Shown piece by piece: positions 43,684-50,936 of a stretch of DNA of 64,000 nucleotides. The notes beneath the pieces were generated by a model, which searched no databases, had not been told where the DNA came from, and saw only the letters and a program-made list of their open reading frames with translations. A program made the translations under genes and the position numbers. Source of the stretch: Ferribacterium limneticum (GTDB lineage Bacteria > Pseudomonadota > Gammaproteobacteria > Burkholderiales > Rhodocyclaceae); NCBI RefSeq assembly GCF_020510625.1, contig NZ_CP075191.1, positions 534,001 to 598,000 on the forward strand. Reading direction: 5' to 3'. Each line of letters starts with the position of its first letter. The stretch's first letter is position 1.

Positions 43684-44864
43684 ACAACACCATGATCCTG
43701 CGTGGCAGCGAACGGCTGGCCCGCGACACCTTTCTGGTCTTTGAGCTGCTGGAGAAAATCGAAGGCGGCATGCTGGAAATTCGCCTGCCCGACGGTTCCT
43801 GCGCCCTGTTTGGCAACGGCGAACATGGCGTCACGCTGCAGGTGCGCGACGAGGCGATGTTCGGCATGGTGCTGGCCCGCGGTGACATCGGGCTGGCCGA
43901 AGCCTATCTCGACGGGTACTGGGATTCGCCGGATGTGACCGGTCTGCTGACACTGCTGGCGAGGAATCGCGAAGTGCTTCGGAAGGCTGTCTACGGCTCC
44001 TGGCGCAACCTGCTGGCGGCCCGCATCCGCCACTGGCTGAACCGCAACAGCCGGGCCGGCAGCAAGCGCAACATCATGGCGCACTACGATCTGGGCAACG
44101 ATTTTTACCAGTTGTGGCTCGACCCGACCATGAGCTACTCGGCCGCCATTTATCGTGAAGCCGACGATGGTTCGCTCGAAGCAGCGCAGCATGCCAAGTA
44201 CAACCGCATCCTGAATTGCCTGAAGGCCGGGCCGGGGCAGCGCGTGCTGGAAATCGGCTGCGGCTGGGGCGGCTTTGCTGAAAAGGCCGCACAGCAAGGT
44301 CTGGCAGTAACCGGTCTGACCCTGTCGCCGGCCCAGCTGGCATGGGCGCAAAACCGCGTGCCGGCGGCCGATCTTCGCCTGCAGGACTATCGGGATACGC
44401 AGGAACAATTCGACCACGTCGTCTCCATTGAAATGTTCGAGGCCGTCGGCGAACGTTTCTGGCCAAGCTACTTCAAGACGGTGGCCAAGGCGCTGAAGCA
44501 GGATGGCCGGGCGGTGATCCAGAGCATCACCATTCGCGACGATCTGTTCGCCAGTTATCGCCGGGGCACCGATTTCATTCAGCAATATGTGTTCCCCGGC
44601 GGCATGCTGCCGTCGCGCCAGGCTTTCCGCGCCGCAGCGGCCAAACAGGGGCTGGTCGTCCGCAACGAATACGCCTTTGGCCTCGACTACGCCCGTACCC
44701 TGGCCGAATGGCGCCATGCCTTCGAGGCCAAGTGGCCGCAGATCGCGGCGCTGGGTTTCGACGAGCATTTCCGCCGCCTGTGGCGGATGTATCTCTGTTA
44801 CTGCGAGGCTGGCTTCCTGGCCGGGAATATCGATGTCGTCCAGTTCGAACTCACGCATGCTTGA
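43680..44864 (+). CDS. Cyclopropane-fatty-acyl-phospholipid synthase-like SAM methyltransferase
   Basis: 394 aa, ATGA overlap with DUF1365. The fold is that of CFA synthase: an N-terminal lipid-binding region (to about 115), MAHYDLGNDFYQLWLDPTMSYS, SAM motif I VLEIGCGWGGFAEKAA (about 188-203), and QYVFPGGMLPS. It methylates the double bond of a phospholipid acyl chain. In this neighbourhood the product may be a methyl-branched or furan-type precursor (UfaM-like) rather than a cyclopropane ring. That choice cannot be made from sequence alone. The family is part of the singlet-oxygen RpoE-ChrR regulon in Rhodobacter as I recall it. Confidence 0.88.
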   Translation: MNNTMILRGSERLARDTFLVFELLEKIEGGMLEIRLPDGSCALFGNGEHGVTLQVRDEAMFGMVLARGDIGLAEAYLDGYWDSPDVTGLLTLLARNREVLRKAVYGSWRNLLAARIRHWLNRNSRAGSKRNIMAHYDLGNDFYQLWLDPTMSYSAAIYREADDGSLEAAQHAKYNRILNCLKAGPGQRVLEIGCGWGGFAEKAAQQGLAVTGLTLSPAQLAWAQNRVPAADLRLQDYRDTQEQFDHVVSIEMFEAVGERFWPSYFKTVAKALKQDGRAVIQSITIRDDLFASYRRGTDFIQQYVFPGGMLPSRQAFRAAAAKQGLVVRNEYAFGLDYARTLAEWRHAFEAKWPQIAALGFDEHFRRLWRMYLCYCEAGFLAGNIDVVQFELTHA

Positions 44865-45378
44865 GGCGGCACGCTCGGCCAGGCGTCGGCGCCTGCTGCT
44901 GGCGCTGGCGTCGGCGCCCTTTTCAGCCTTCGCCAGCACCGACCCGACGGCCGGCCTGAGTCGCTGGGGCAGCGGCGAATTCCGCCGCTTCGGCTTTCTC
45001 GTCTACGAGGCGGCGCTGTGGGCCGGCGATGATCCCTTGCGCCCACCGCTGGCGCTCAAGCTGACCTACAAGCGGAATATCGCCGGTGCGGCGATTGCCG
45101 AGGCCAGCGTCAAGGAAATCCGCAATCTCGGCATTGCCGACGAGGCGAGCTTGAAGCGCTGGGGTGAGCAGATGGCGCGGCTGTTCCCGGACGTCAAGCC
45201 GGGGGACTACATCATCGGCCAGTATCGTGCCGAGGCGGCCGTGTTCCATTTCAATGATCGCCGGCTCGGCAGCGTCGACGACCCCGCTTTCGCCCGTGCC
45301 TTCTTTGGCATCTGGCTTGATCCGAAGACCAGTGCGCCTGATTTGCGTGCTGCGCTGCTTAAACGGCCGGCGGTCTGA
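44857..45378 (+). CDS. Chalcone-isomerase-like exported protein
   Basis: 173 aa from ATG 44857, overlapping the methyltransferase stop by 8 bp. A short positively charged N-terminus and signal peptide (about 1-24, FSAFA/S) precede a chalcone-isomerase-like domain (Pfam Chalcone_3): LSRWGSGEFRRFGFLVYEAALW, LKLTYKRNIAGAAIAEASVKEI and FGIWLDPKTSAPDLRAALL. CHI-like proteins without catalytic function bind fatty acids in plants. Exported bacterial members co-occur with cyclopropane-synthase and FAD-oxidoreductase genes, so a role in lipid handling is plausible. It is the last gene before the repeat block. Confidence 0.83.
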   Translation: MLEAARSARRRRLLLALASAPFSAFASTDPTAGLSRWGSGEFRRFGFLVYEAALWAGDDPLRPPLALKLTYKRNIAGAAIAEASVKEIRNLGIADEASLKRWGEQMARLFPDVKPGDYIIGQYRAEAAVFHFNDRRLGSVDDPAFARAFFGIWLDPKTSAPDLRAALLKRPAV

Positions 45379-45483
45379 GATGACCAACGTATACATTGGC
45401 GCATCCATTGAGGGCAGACCCAGGTTTTGCGGCTCTGAATTGGGCTTAGAGCCTTGTTCGGGTTTTCTGCAGGTTCAACCGCC

Positions 45484-45812
45484 GGGTTTCGCGCTTGCGG
45501 CGCGAGTTACTTTCTTCTTGCGTCGCCAAGAAGAAAGTAACCAAAGAAGAAGGCGACCCTGGGTCGGCGCCCCTTCGGGGTTCCTTGCGCTACTCGGCAG
45601 GCCGGGCGGCTTGCCTGAACTCGCCTGCGGCTCAGACAAGGCAAGCCGACTGCCCCCGGCCCGCCTGCGTTGCTCAGCGCCTCGCAAGGGGCCCGAAATG
45701 CGTCATGGATCGACCCGCGCCATGCGCAATGCCGGGTTACGAAGCGACCACTATTTGAGCGCTAGCTGGTTTGCCGGGGCCAGTGGAGGGCGCCGAGCAA
45801 CGCAGGCGTTGG
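45484..45812 (+). repeat. Structured repeat unit A
   Basis: Hairpin 1 has a perfect 14-bp stem GTTACTTTCTTCTT (45506-45519) with loop GCGTCGCC. Then come GGCGACCCTGGGTCGGCGCC, a small hairpin CCCCTTCGGGG, GCTACTCGGCAGG, a pair CTTGCCTGAACTCG/ACAAGGCAAG, and CCGCCTGCGTTGCTCAGCGCC. The last is echoed inverted by GGCGCCGAGCAACGCAGGCG at 45789-45808. From 45552 to about 45705 it is nearly identical to unit B. Confidence 0.85.
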
Positions 45813-45858
45813 AGGCATTAATTGGATTCAGGCCCGGGTTATTCGGTTTTGGGGTTTT

Positions 45859-46201
45859 GCGCTCGTTCGACCGTTGTTTTTCGCGCTTGCGGCGCGCCGT
45901 ACTTTCTTTTGCTTCGCCAAAAGAAAGTACGCAAAGAAAAGGCGACCCTGGGTCGGCGCCCCTTCGGGGTTCCTTGCGCTACTCGGCAGGCCGGGTGGCT
46001 TGCCTGAACTCGCCTGCGGCTCAGACAAGGCAAGCCGACTGCCCCCGGCCCGCCTGCGTTGCTCAGCGCCTCTCAAGGGGCCGGAAAGGCGTCATGGATC
46101 AACCTGCACGACGCCGAATGCTGTGTTGTGAAGGTTCCACTGCTTGGGTTCGGGATGGTTTTCAGGGGCCCATTGAAGGCGCCGAGCAACGCAGGCGTTG
46201 G
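45859..46201 (+). repeat. Structured repeat unit B
   Basis: Direct copy of unit A, 389 bp downstream. Hairpin 1 has a perfect 12-bp stem GTACTTTCTTTT (45899-45910) with loop GCTTCGCC. The following 155 bp differ from unit A at only a few positions, while the region before the closing GGCGCCGAGCAACGCAGGCG (46178-46197) has diverged. Confidence 0.85.
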
Positions 46202-46302
46202 CGGAACAAGGGCGAGGACTGTCTGAGGGCGCAGCCCGAGTTCCGCAGCGCCCTGAGCGATGCGCAGCATCGGGAAGAAGTACTCTTGGGGTGCCCCCGC
46301 CA

Positions 46303-46436
46303 ACGACGAGTAGCACAGGGAACCGGCGAAGCCGGCACCGCCCTTGGGTCGCCTTTTCTTTGCGCACTTTCTTTTGGCGAAGCAAAAGAAAGTGCGGCGC
46401 GCCTCAAGCGCGAAAAACAACGATTGAACGAGCCCC
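46303..46436 (-). repeat. Structured repeat unit C (inverted, partial)
   Basis: Reverse-orientation copy. Hairpin 1 has a 12-bp stem GCACTTTCTTTT (46364-46375) with loop GGCGAAGC, then GGGTCGCC and a second hairpin CCGGCGAAGCCGG. Similarity to unit B extends about 30 bp beyond hairpin 1 (CGTTGTTTTTCGCGCTTG read on the minus strand). It ends 55 bp before the MFS start. Confidence 0.82.
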
Positions 46437-46491
46437 GTCCTCAAAAACTCCGCGCAGACCACGCTTTGAAGGCCATGGGAGAGCCCACCCC

Positions 46492-47715
46492 ATGACCCCC
46501 TCCCGCATCCTTGCCTACGGCCTGCTAGGCCTCCCGCTAGCCTTCGCCGCCCTCCCCATCTACGTTCACGTCCCGCGTTTCTACGCCGAAACAGCCGGCC
46601 TGCCGCTCGCCCTCCTCGGCTTCATCCTGCTCGGTGCCCGTCTGCTCGATGCCGGCATCGACCCGTGGCTGGGCTGGCTGGCCGACCGGGTTTCGCGGCG
46701 CCGCATGGTGGCGCTGGCCCTGCTGCCTTTTGGGCTGGGCTTCGTCGCGCTGCTCAATCCGCCGTCCGAAAATGTCAGCATCTGGCTGCTTGCATCGCTG
46801 GCCCTGACCTACCTCGGCTTTTCGGCCGCCACTGTCGCCTATCAAGCCTGGGGGGCGGATGTGGGAAGCGACTCCGGCTTGCGCACCCGGCTGACCGCCG
46901 CCCGGGAAGGCTTCGGGTTGCTCGGCGTCGTGCTCGCCGCGGCGCTGCCGACGGTGCTGGCCGGCAGCCTTAACGACGGCATCGCCCGCTTGAGCTGGAT
47001 ATTGCCCCCCTTGCTGCTGATCGCAGCTGCAACGACCTTCATCCGGGTTGGGGTGGGGCGGCCGGTGGTTGCCTCGCGCCAGGCGCTGTTGCCCAGCTTG
47101 CGTCGCGTTTTCGCCGATCTGGCCTTCCGCCGCCTGCTACTGGTGTTCGTCGCCAATGGCATTGCCGCCGCCCTGCCAGCCACGCTGTTCCTGTTTTTTG
47201 TCGCCGATGTCCTGCAACTGGAAAGCGCCAGCGGGCCCTTGCTGGCGCTCTATTTTGTCGCCGGTGCGGCGTCGCTGCCCCTGTGGGTGAAGCTGGCGGC
47301 CCGTCAGGGGCGCGTTGTCGCCTGGCTGCTGGCGATGGGCCTGTCCATCATCGCCTTTGCCGGCGCCAGCCTGCTCGGAGCGGGCGATCTCTGGCCCTTT
47401 GCCCTGATCTGCGTTGCTTCCGGGCTGACGCTCGGCGCCGATCTCGCGTTGCCGGCGGCGATTGCGGCCGATCTTGGCGAACGACAGGGGCAGCCGGGCG
47501 CCTGTTTTGGCGTCTGGAATTTTGTCTCGAAACTCAACCTGGCGCTGGCGGCCGGGCTTTCCCTGCCCTTGCTGGCGCTGCTCGGCTATGTGCCGGGCAG
47601 TACGGCCGGTCTGCCGGCGCTGACCTTTGCCTATGCCCTGTTGCCACTTGCTTTCAAGGCATTGGCCGCGGCCTTGCTCTGGCGCTGGCGTCATTCTCTG
47701 GAGTCTGAATCATGA
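46492..47715 (+). CDS. MFS/GPH-type transporter
   Basis: 407 aa from ATG 46492, with GGGAGAG upstream; the frame extends back through the repeat without conserved sequence. About 11-12 TM helices. The start LPLAFAALPIYVHVPRFYAE and the loop DPWLGWLADRVSRRR between TM2 and TM3 match the GPH (glycoside-pentoside-hexuronide) cation symporter branch. Such GPH transporters occur in cfa/DUF3833/SDR photo-oxidative gene sets, where a sugar substrate is unlikely and lipid or lysolipid movement is plausible (inference). Its stop overlaps the next ATG (ATGA). Confidence 0.85.
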   Translation: MTPSRILAYGLLGLPLAFAALPIYVHVPRFYAETAGLPLALLGFILLGARLLDAGIDPWLGWLADRVSRRRMVALALLPFGLGFVALLNPPSENVSIWLLASLALTYLGFSAATVAYQAWGADVGSDSGLRTRLTAAREGFGLLGVVLAAALPTVLAGSLNDGIARLSWILPPLLLIAAATTFIRVGVGRPVVASRQALLPSLRRVFADLAFRRLLLVFVANGIAAALPATLFLFFVADVLQLESASGPLLALYFVAGAASLPLWVKLAARQGRVVAWLLAMGLSIIAFAGASLLGAGDLWPFALICVASGLTLGADLALPAAIAADLGERQGQPGACFGVWNFVSKLNLALAAGLSLPLLALLGYVPGSTAGLPALTFAYALLPLAFKALAAALLWRWRHSLESES

Positions 47716-48236
47716 AACTGCTCGCTGCTGCTCTGTTTTCCCTTGGCCTGACCGCCTGTGCCTCGACCGGCGTCGAACAATACCGAGCCGAACAGCCGGC
47801 CCTCGACCTGAAGACCTACCTGAACGGGACGCTCGATGCCTGGGGCATGTTCCAGGGGCGCTCGGGTGAAGTGAAGAAACGCTTCCACGTCGTCATCGAT
47901 GCCAAATGGACCGGTGAAGTCGGCGTCCTCGACGAAAACTTCAAGTGGTCCGACGGCACGACTTCGCGTCGTATCTGGACGCTGACCCGGCAGCCGGATG
48001 GCACGTTCCGCGGCAAGGCCGACGATGTCGTCGGCGAGGCAATCGGCGAAGTGGCCGGCAATGCGCTGCGCTGGCGCTACGTGCTGGCGCTGCCGGTCGA
48101 CGGCAAGGTTTACAACGTCGACTTCGACGACTGGATGTTTCTGATGGACGACAAGGTGATGATGAACCGCTCGTTCATGTCGAAGTGGGGCTTCAACCTT
48201 GGCGAAGTGACGCTGACCTTCGTCAAGCGGCAGTAA
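47712..48236 (+). CDS. DUF3833 lipoprotein
   Basis: 174 aa with lipobox LTAC (Cys about residue 16), so it is an outer-membrane or periplasm-facing lipoprotein. The DUF3833 body includes LKTYLNGTLDAWGMFQGRSGEVKKRFHV, DGTFRGKADDVVGEAIG and DDWMFLMDDKVMMNRSFMSKWG, a lipocalin-like beta-rich protein. It is translationally coupled on both sides (ATGA upstream, TAATG downstream). Function is unknown; the fold and neighbours suggest binding a modified fatty acid or lipid. Confidence 0.88.
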   Translation: MKLLAAALFSLGLTACASTGVEQYRAEQPALDLKTYLNGTLDAWGMFQGRSGEVKKRFHVVIDAKWTGEVGVLDENFKWSDGTTSRRIWTLTRQPDGTFRGKADDVVGEAIGEVAGNALRWRYVLALPVDGKVYNVDFDDWMFLMDDKVMMNRSFMSKWGFNLGEVTLTFVKRQ

Positions 48237-48997
48237 TGGCCATGAACCCGAAAATCACCGACTGGCAAGGCAAGCGCGTCTGGCTGGTGGGCGCTTCCTC
48301 CGGCATCGGCGCCGCCCTGGCGCGCGAACTGGCCGAGCGCGGTGCCAAGCTGGCTTTGTCGGCACGCAGCGTCGACAAGTTGCTGGCGCTGGGTATTGCT
48401 GATGCCTTGCTGTTGCCCTGCGATGCCACCGATCCGGTCAGTCTGGGCGCAACCCGCCAGGGCTTGCTGGCGGTCTGGGGCGGCGTCGACCTGGTTGTTT
48501 ATCTGGCTGGTGACTATGTCCCGATGCGCGCCGACAACTTCGATCTGACGGTCGCCGAGCGGGTCATCGAGGTCAATTTCAATGGTGCCATGCGCCTTGC
48601 TGCGACCGTTCTGCCCGATCTGCAGCCGGGCGGCGGCATCGCTTTCGTGGCCAGTGTCGCCGGTTATCGCGGCCTGCCCAAGGCGCTCTGCTACGGGCCG
48701 GGCAAGGCAGCGCTGATCCATTTTTCCGAAGTGCTGCATCTTGATCTGGCGCCCAAGGGCGTCGGGGTCTGGGTGATCAACCCCGGGTTCGTCTCGACCC
48801 AGCTGACCGCGAAGAACGATTTCGCCATGCCGGCCCTGCAAACGCCGGAACAGGCGGCGCTGGCCGTGGTCGACGGGTTCAGAACGGGGGCTTTCGAAAT
48901 CCACTTTCCCAAGCGCTTCACCCGCCTGATGAAGCTGTTCGCCCATTTGCCCTATGGCTGGTATTTCCCCCTGATACGCCGCTTTACCGGAGGCTGA
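48236..48997 (+). CDS. Short-chain dehydrogenase/reductase
   Basis: 253 aa from ATG 48236 sharing one base with the previous stop; ATG 48242 is also possible. The NAD(P) motif is VGASSGIGAALARELAE, with YLAGDY in place of NNAG, and the active site Y153-G-P-G-K157 with serine in FVASVAGYRG. It is a classical SDR of about 250 residues. A hydrophobic C-terminal segment (LPYGWYFPLIRRFTGG) may associate with membrane. Substrate is probably a lipid-derived carbonyl, given the operon, but this is not established. Confidence 0.88.
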   Translation: MAMNPKITDWQGKRVWLVGASSGIGAALARELAERGAKLALSARSVDKLLALGIADALLLPCDATDPVSLGATRQGLLAVWGGVDLVVYLAGDYVPMRADNFDLTVAERVIEVNFNGAMRLAATVLPDLQPGGGIAFVASVAGYRGLPKALCYGPGKAALIHFSEVLHLDLAPKGVGVWVINPGFVSTQLTAKNDFAMPALQTPEQAALAVVDGFRTGAFEIHFPKRFTRLMKLFAHLPYGWYFPLIRRFTGG

Positions 48998-48998
48998 G

Positions 48999-49421
48999 AT
49001 GAATCTCGACAAGCTGATCTGTTTTTACAACGAGTTCGCCCCGGACAGCGTGGCCCGCTTTCCCGAGTTCTACAGCGCCGATGCCTATTTCAAGGATCCA
49101 TTCAACGAGGTGCGTGGCATCGCCGCCATCCAGCGCATCTTCACCCACATGTTCAGCCAGGTCGCCGAGCCGCGCTTCGTCGTCACCGAGAAAGTAGTCG
49201 ATGAGCATGGCGCCATGCTGATCTGGGAGTTTTACTTCCGCGTCCGGCTGTGGGGCAAGGGCGAGGCGCAGGTCATGCGCGGCGTTTCTCACCTCAGGTT
49301 CGACGCCGACGGTAAGGTCAATTACCACCGCGATTACTGGGATACCGCCGAGGAGCTATACATGAAACTGCCGGCCATCGGCTCGCTGATGCGAGGGCTG
49401 CGCCGGGTGATGGCTGCCTGA
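48999..49421 (+). CDS. NTF2-like / SnoaL-like protein
   Basis: 140 aa, beginning one base after the SDR stop. NTF2 fold features: FYSADAYFKDPFNEVRGIAAIQRIFTHMF, then MLIWEFYFRVRLWGKGEAQVMRGVSHLRFDADGKVNYHRDYWD. Small NTF2-like proteins of this type are often isomerases, hydratases or ligand binders. It is the last gene of the co-directional set that starts at 40196. Confidence 0.85.
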   Translation: MNLDKLICFYNEFAPDSVARFPEFYSADAYFKDPFNEVRGIAAIQRIFTHMFSQVAEPRFVVTEKVVDEHGAMLIWEFYFRVRLWGKGEAQVMRGVSHLRFDADGKVNYHRDYWDTAEELYMKLPAIGSLMRGLRRVMAA

Positions 49422-49467
49422 GCGCAAGTGATCAAGCCCAGGGGGTTTCGGCCGGTCTGTTGTCGTA

Positions 49468-49794
49468 TCAGCTTGTCGCCAGTTTTTCCCGGCAATCCAG
49501 AATGCCCTGGTTGATTTGCTGGCGTAATCTGCTTTCCGTCTCGCAAGGGTTTTCGGTGAGTGAAATGCAGGTTTCGGTCAGCGCTTCCAGCAGGGCATAC
49601 AGCCAGGACTGCTCATCGTCTCCTTGAATTTGGGAGAGCAGTGGTCGTCCATGCTGCCGAATTCCCCCCTGATCAACCAGTTCATGCATCAGGTCATTCA
49701 GGATCGTATGAACGTCCGGCTTGATTTCAGGATGGTCCAATAGCCGACGGGCTCGTTCCAGAGATGAGAGCGCGCGCTTCATGGGAGATTTCAT
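49468..49794 (-). CDS. Hypothetical small helical protein
   Basis: 108 aa, or 104 aa if ATG 49782 is used. Predicted all-helical, charged and soluble (ALSSLERARRLLDHPEIKPDVH..., WLYALLEALTETCISL), with no motif that I recognise. It is divergent from the response regulator at 49921, sharing its AT-rich upstream region, so joint regulation is possible. Confidence 0.6.
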   Translation of the reverse strand: MKSPMKRALSSLERARRLLDHPEIKPDVHTILNDLMHELVDQGGIRQHGRPLLSQIQGDDEQSWLYALLEALTETCISLTENPCETESRLRQQINQGILDCREKLATS

Positions 49795-49848
49795 TCTTGT
49801 CGGACAGCGGGAAAGGAGGTGGATTCTAGGGGGGGATATCTTTGTAGT

Positions 49849-49868
49849 TACCCCTAAAGTTAGGGGGT
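49849..49868. promoter_or_regulatory. Palindromic site upstream of the LuxR-type regulator
   Basis: The perfect dyad CCCCTAA-AG-TTAGGGG (49851-49866) lies in the shared AT-rich promoter region of the genes at 49468 and 49921. TACCCCT at 49849-49855 fits the NarL-type heptamer TACYYMT. This is a candidate autoregulatory site. Confidence 0.45.
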
Positions 49869-49920
49869 GGTATGGCTCTAAAATTGTTAAGCTTGATATA
49901 AATGTTCAATTCGTATCCTC

Positions 49921-50931
49921 ATGTTGCCTAATCCAAAAAAACTGCTATGTGTTGAGCCTTCTTCAACCCAGCAGGCAATTGTTGGGGGAATGGTTGCGCA
50001 ACATGGTCTTGAGTTCGTGGCATGTGGCGGCGAAGCCGATGCCTTGCTCCTGCTTGAGGAACAATATTCACTGATGGTCGTGGCCAATGAATTGGCCGAC
50101 GGAGACAGTTTTCAGCTAATTGAGGCCGTCAGGCTTTCGCTGGAAACGGCAATGTTGCCGATTGCATTTGTGACGGGAAACGAGGATCGCTCGCTGGCTA
50201 AAATTGCCATGCGGGCGGGGGCAACTGAGGTATTTCTGCGCAAGGACCTCCGTGCCCTGAACGAGTTCATCGGCGGTTACGGCTCGGCCAGAGAAAACCT
50301 GGCGTTCAGTGGCCGGGTTCTGTTGGTTGAAGATTCGGATTCGCATGCCGAGTATGTGGTTCATCTGTGCCAGGTGTTGGGCCTCGATGTTGATGTCTGC
50401 AAAAACGTCAAGGCTGCATCGGCTCGCTATCGGCCGGAGAAATACCAGCTGGTCATTATCGATGTGGTGCTCAATGACATTCAGAGCGGCATCACCCTGG
50501 TCCGCAGTATTCGCCAGAACCACCTGAACCGGCAGCCCATTCTTGTGATGTCGGGCTATGACGATTTGCCGCGTCGTCTGTTGGCTTTGAAGAGCGGGGC
50601 GGACGACTTCATCAGCAAGCCTTTTTCACCCGAAGAATTTGTTTGGCGCCTTCATAAAGTCCTGCGTTCCTATGCCGGGTTGGATCAAATGCGGGGTACG
50701 CCCCTTGCAGGGCAGATCGTACCGATAATGGAAGGGCAGGACTTCATGTCCCATCTCTCGCCTCGTGAGCGGGAAATCGCCGAGAAAATACTGGAAGGCC
50801 TGACTGACAAAGAGATTGCGCGACAGCTGGCCATTTCCTTCTGGACCGTGCGCAGCCATATCGAACAGATCTTTGGCAAGACTGGGGCGCTCAATCGACG
50901 CGATTTGATGGCGCGTTTCATCGGCAAGTAA
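49921..50931 (+). CDS. Two-receiver response regulator with LuxR/NarL helix-turn-helix
   Basis: 336 aa. REC1 (about 6-118) lacks the phospho-acceptor aspartate (segment MVVANELADGDSF) and has E-P in place of the usual acidic pair, but keeps the Thr and Lys (VTGNED, FLRKD), so it is a pseudo-receiver. REC2 (about 131-250) is complete: LVEDSDS, IIDVVLND, VMSGYDD, ISKPF. The LuxR DNA-binding domain (about 275-332) has LSPREREIAEKILEGLTDKEIARQL and TVRSHIEQIFGKTGALNRRDL. No kinase is adjacent; the orphan hybrid kinases at 900 and 18256 are conceivable partners. It is convergent with the potassium channel gene. Confidence 0.87.
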   Translation: MLPNPKKLLCVEPSSTQQAIVGGMVAQHGLEFVACGGEADALLLLEEQYSLMVVANELADGDSFQLIEAVRLSLETAMLPIAFVTGNEDRSLAKIAMRAGATEVFLRKDLRALNEFIGGYGSARENLAFSGRVLLVEDSDSHAEYVVHLCQVLGLDVDVCKNVKAASARYRPEKYQLVIIDVVLNDIQSGITLVRSIRQNHLNRQPILVMSGYDDLPRRLLALKSGADDFISKPFSPEEFVWRLHKVLRSYAGLDQMRGTPLAGQIVPIMEGQDFMSHLSPREREIAEKILEGLTDKEIARQLAISFWTVRSHIEQIFGKTGALNRRDLMARFIGK

Positions 50932-50936
50932 TGGCT

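Larger units (their letters stand above)
45379..46491. other. Repeat-filled 1.1-kb gap inside the photo-oxidative gene set
   Basis: No genuine gene is seen; open frames here encode arginine- and proline-rich shadows that repeat with the DNA. The gap holds two direct repeat units offset by 389 bp and one partial unit in the opposite orientation (see separate entries). It separates genes that otherwise overlap or nearly touch. Confidence 0.8.

Noticed and set aside
45484..46201. CRISPR array
   Set aside because: Two long units with a 389-bp period and no short regular spacers or cas genes.
45164..46495. Long reading frames across the repeat region (arginine- and proline-rich proteins, including one fused to the MFS start)
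   Set aside because: They follow the DNA repeats in several frames on both strands, lack domains and ribosome sites, and the stems covary without regard to codons.
39182..49421. An ECF sigma factor/ChrR pair controlling the photo-oxidative set
   Set aside because: No such genes are present in the window; the only regulator at the locus is the B12-binding MerR protein.
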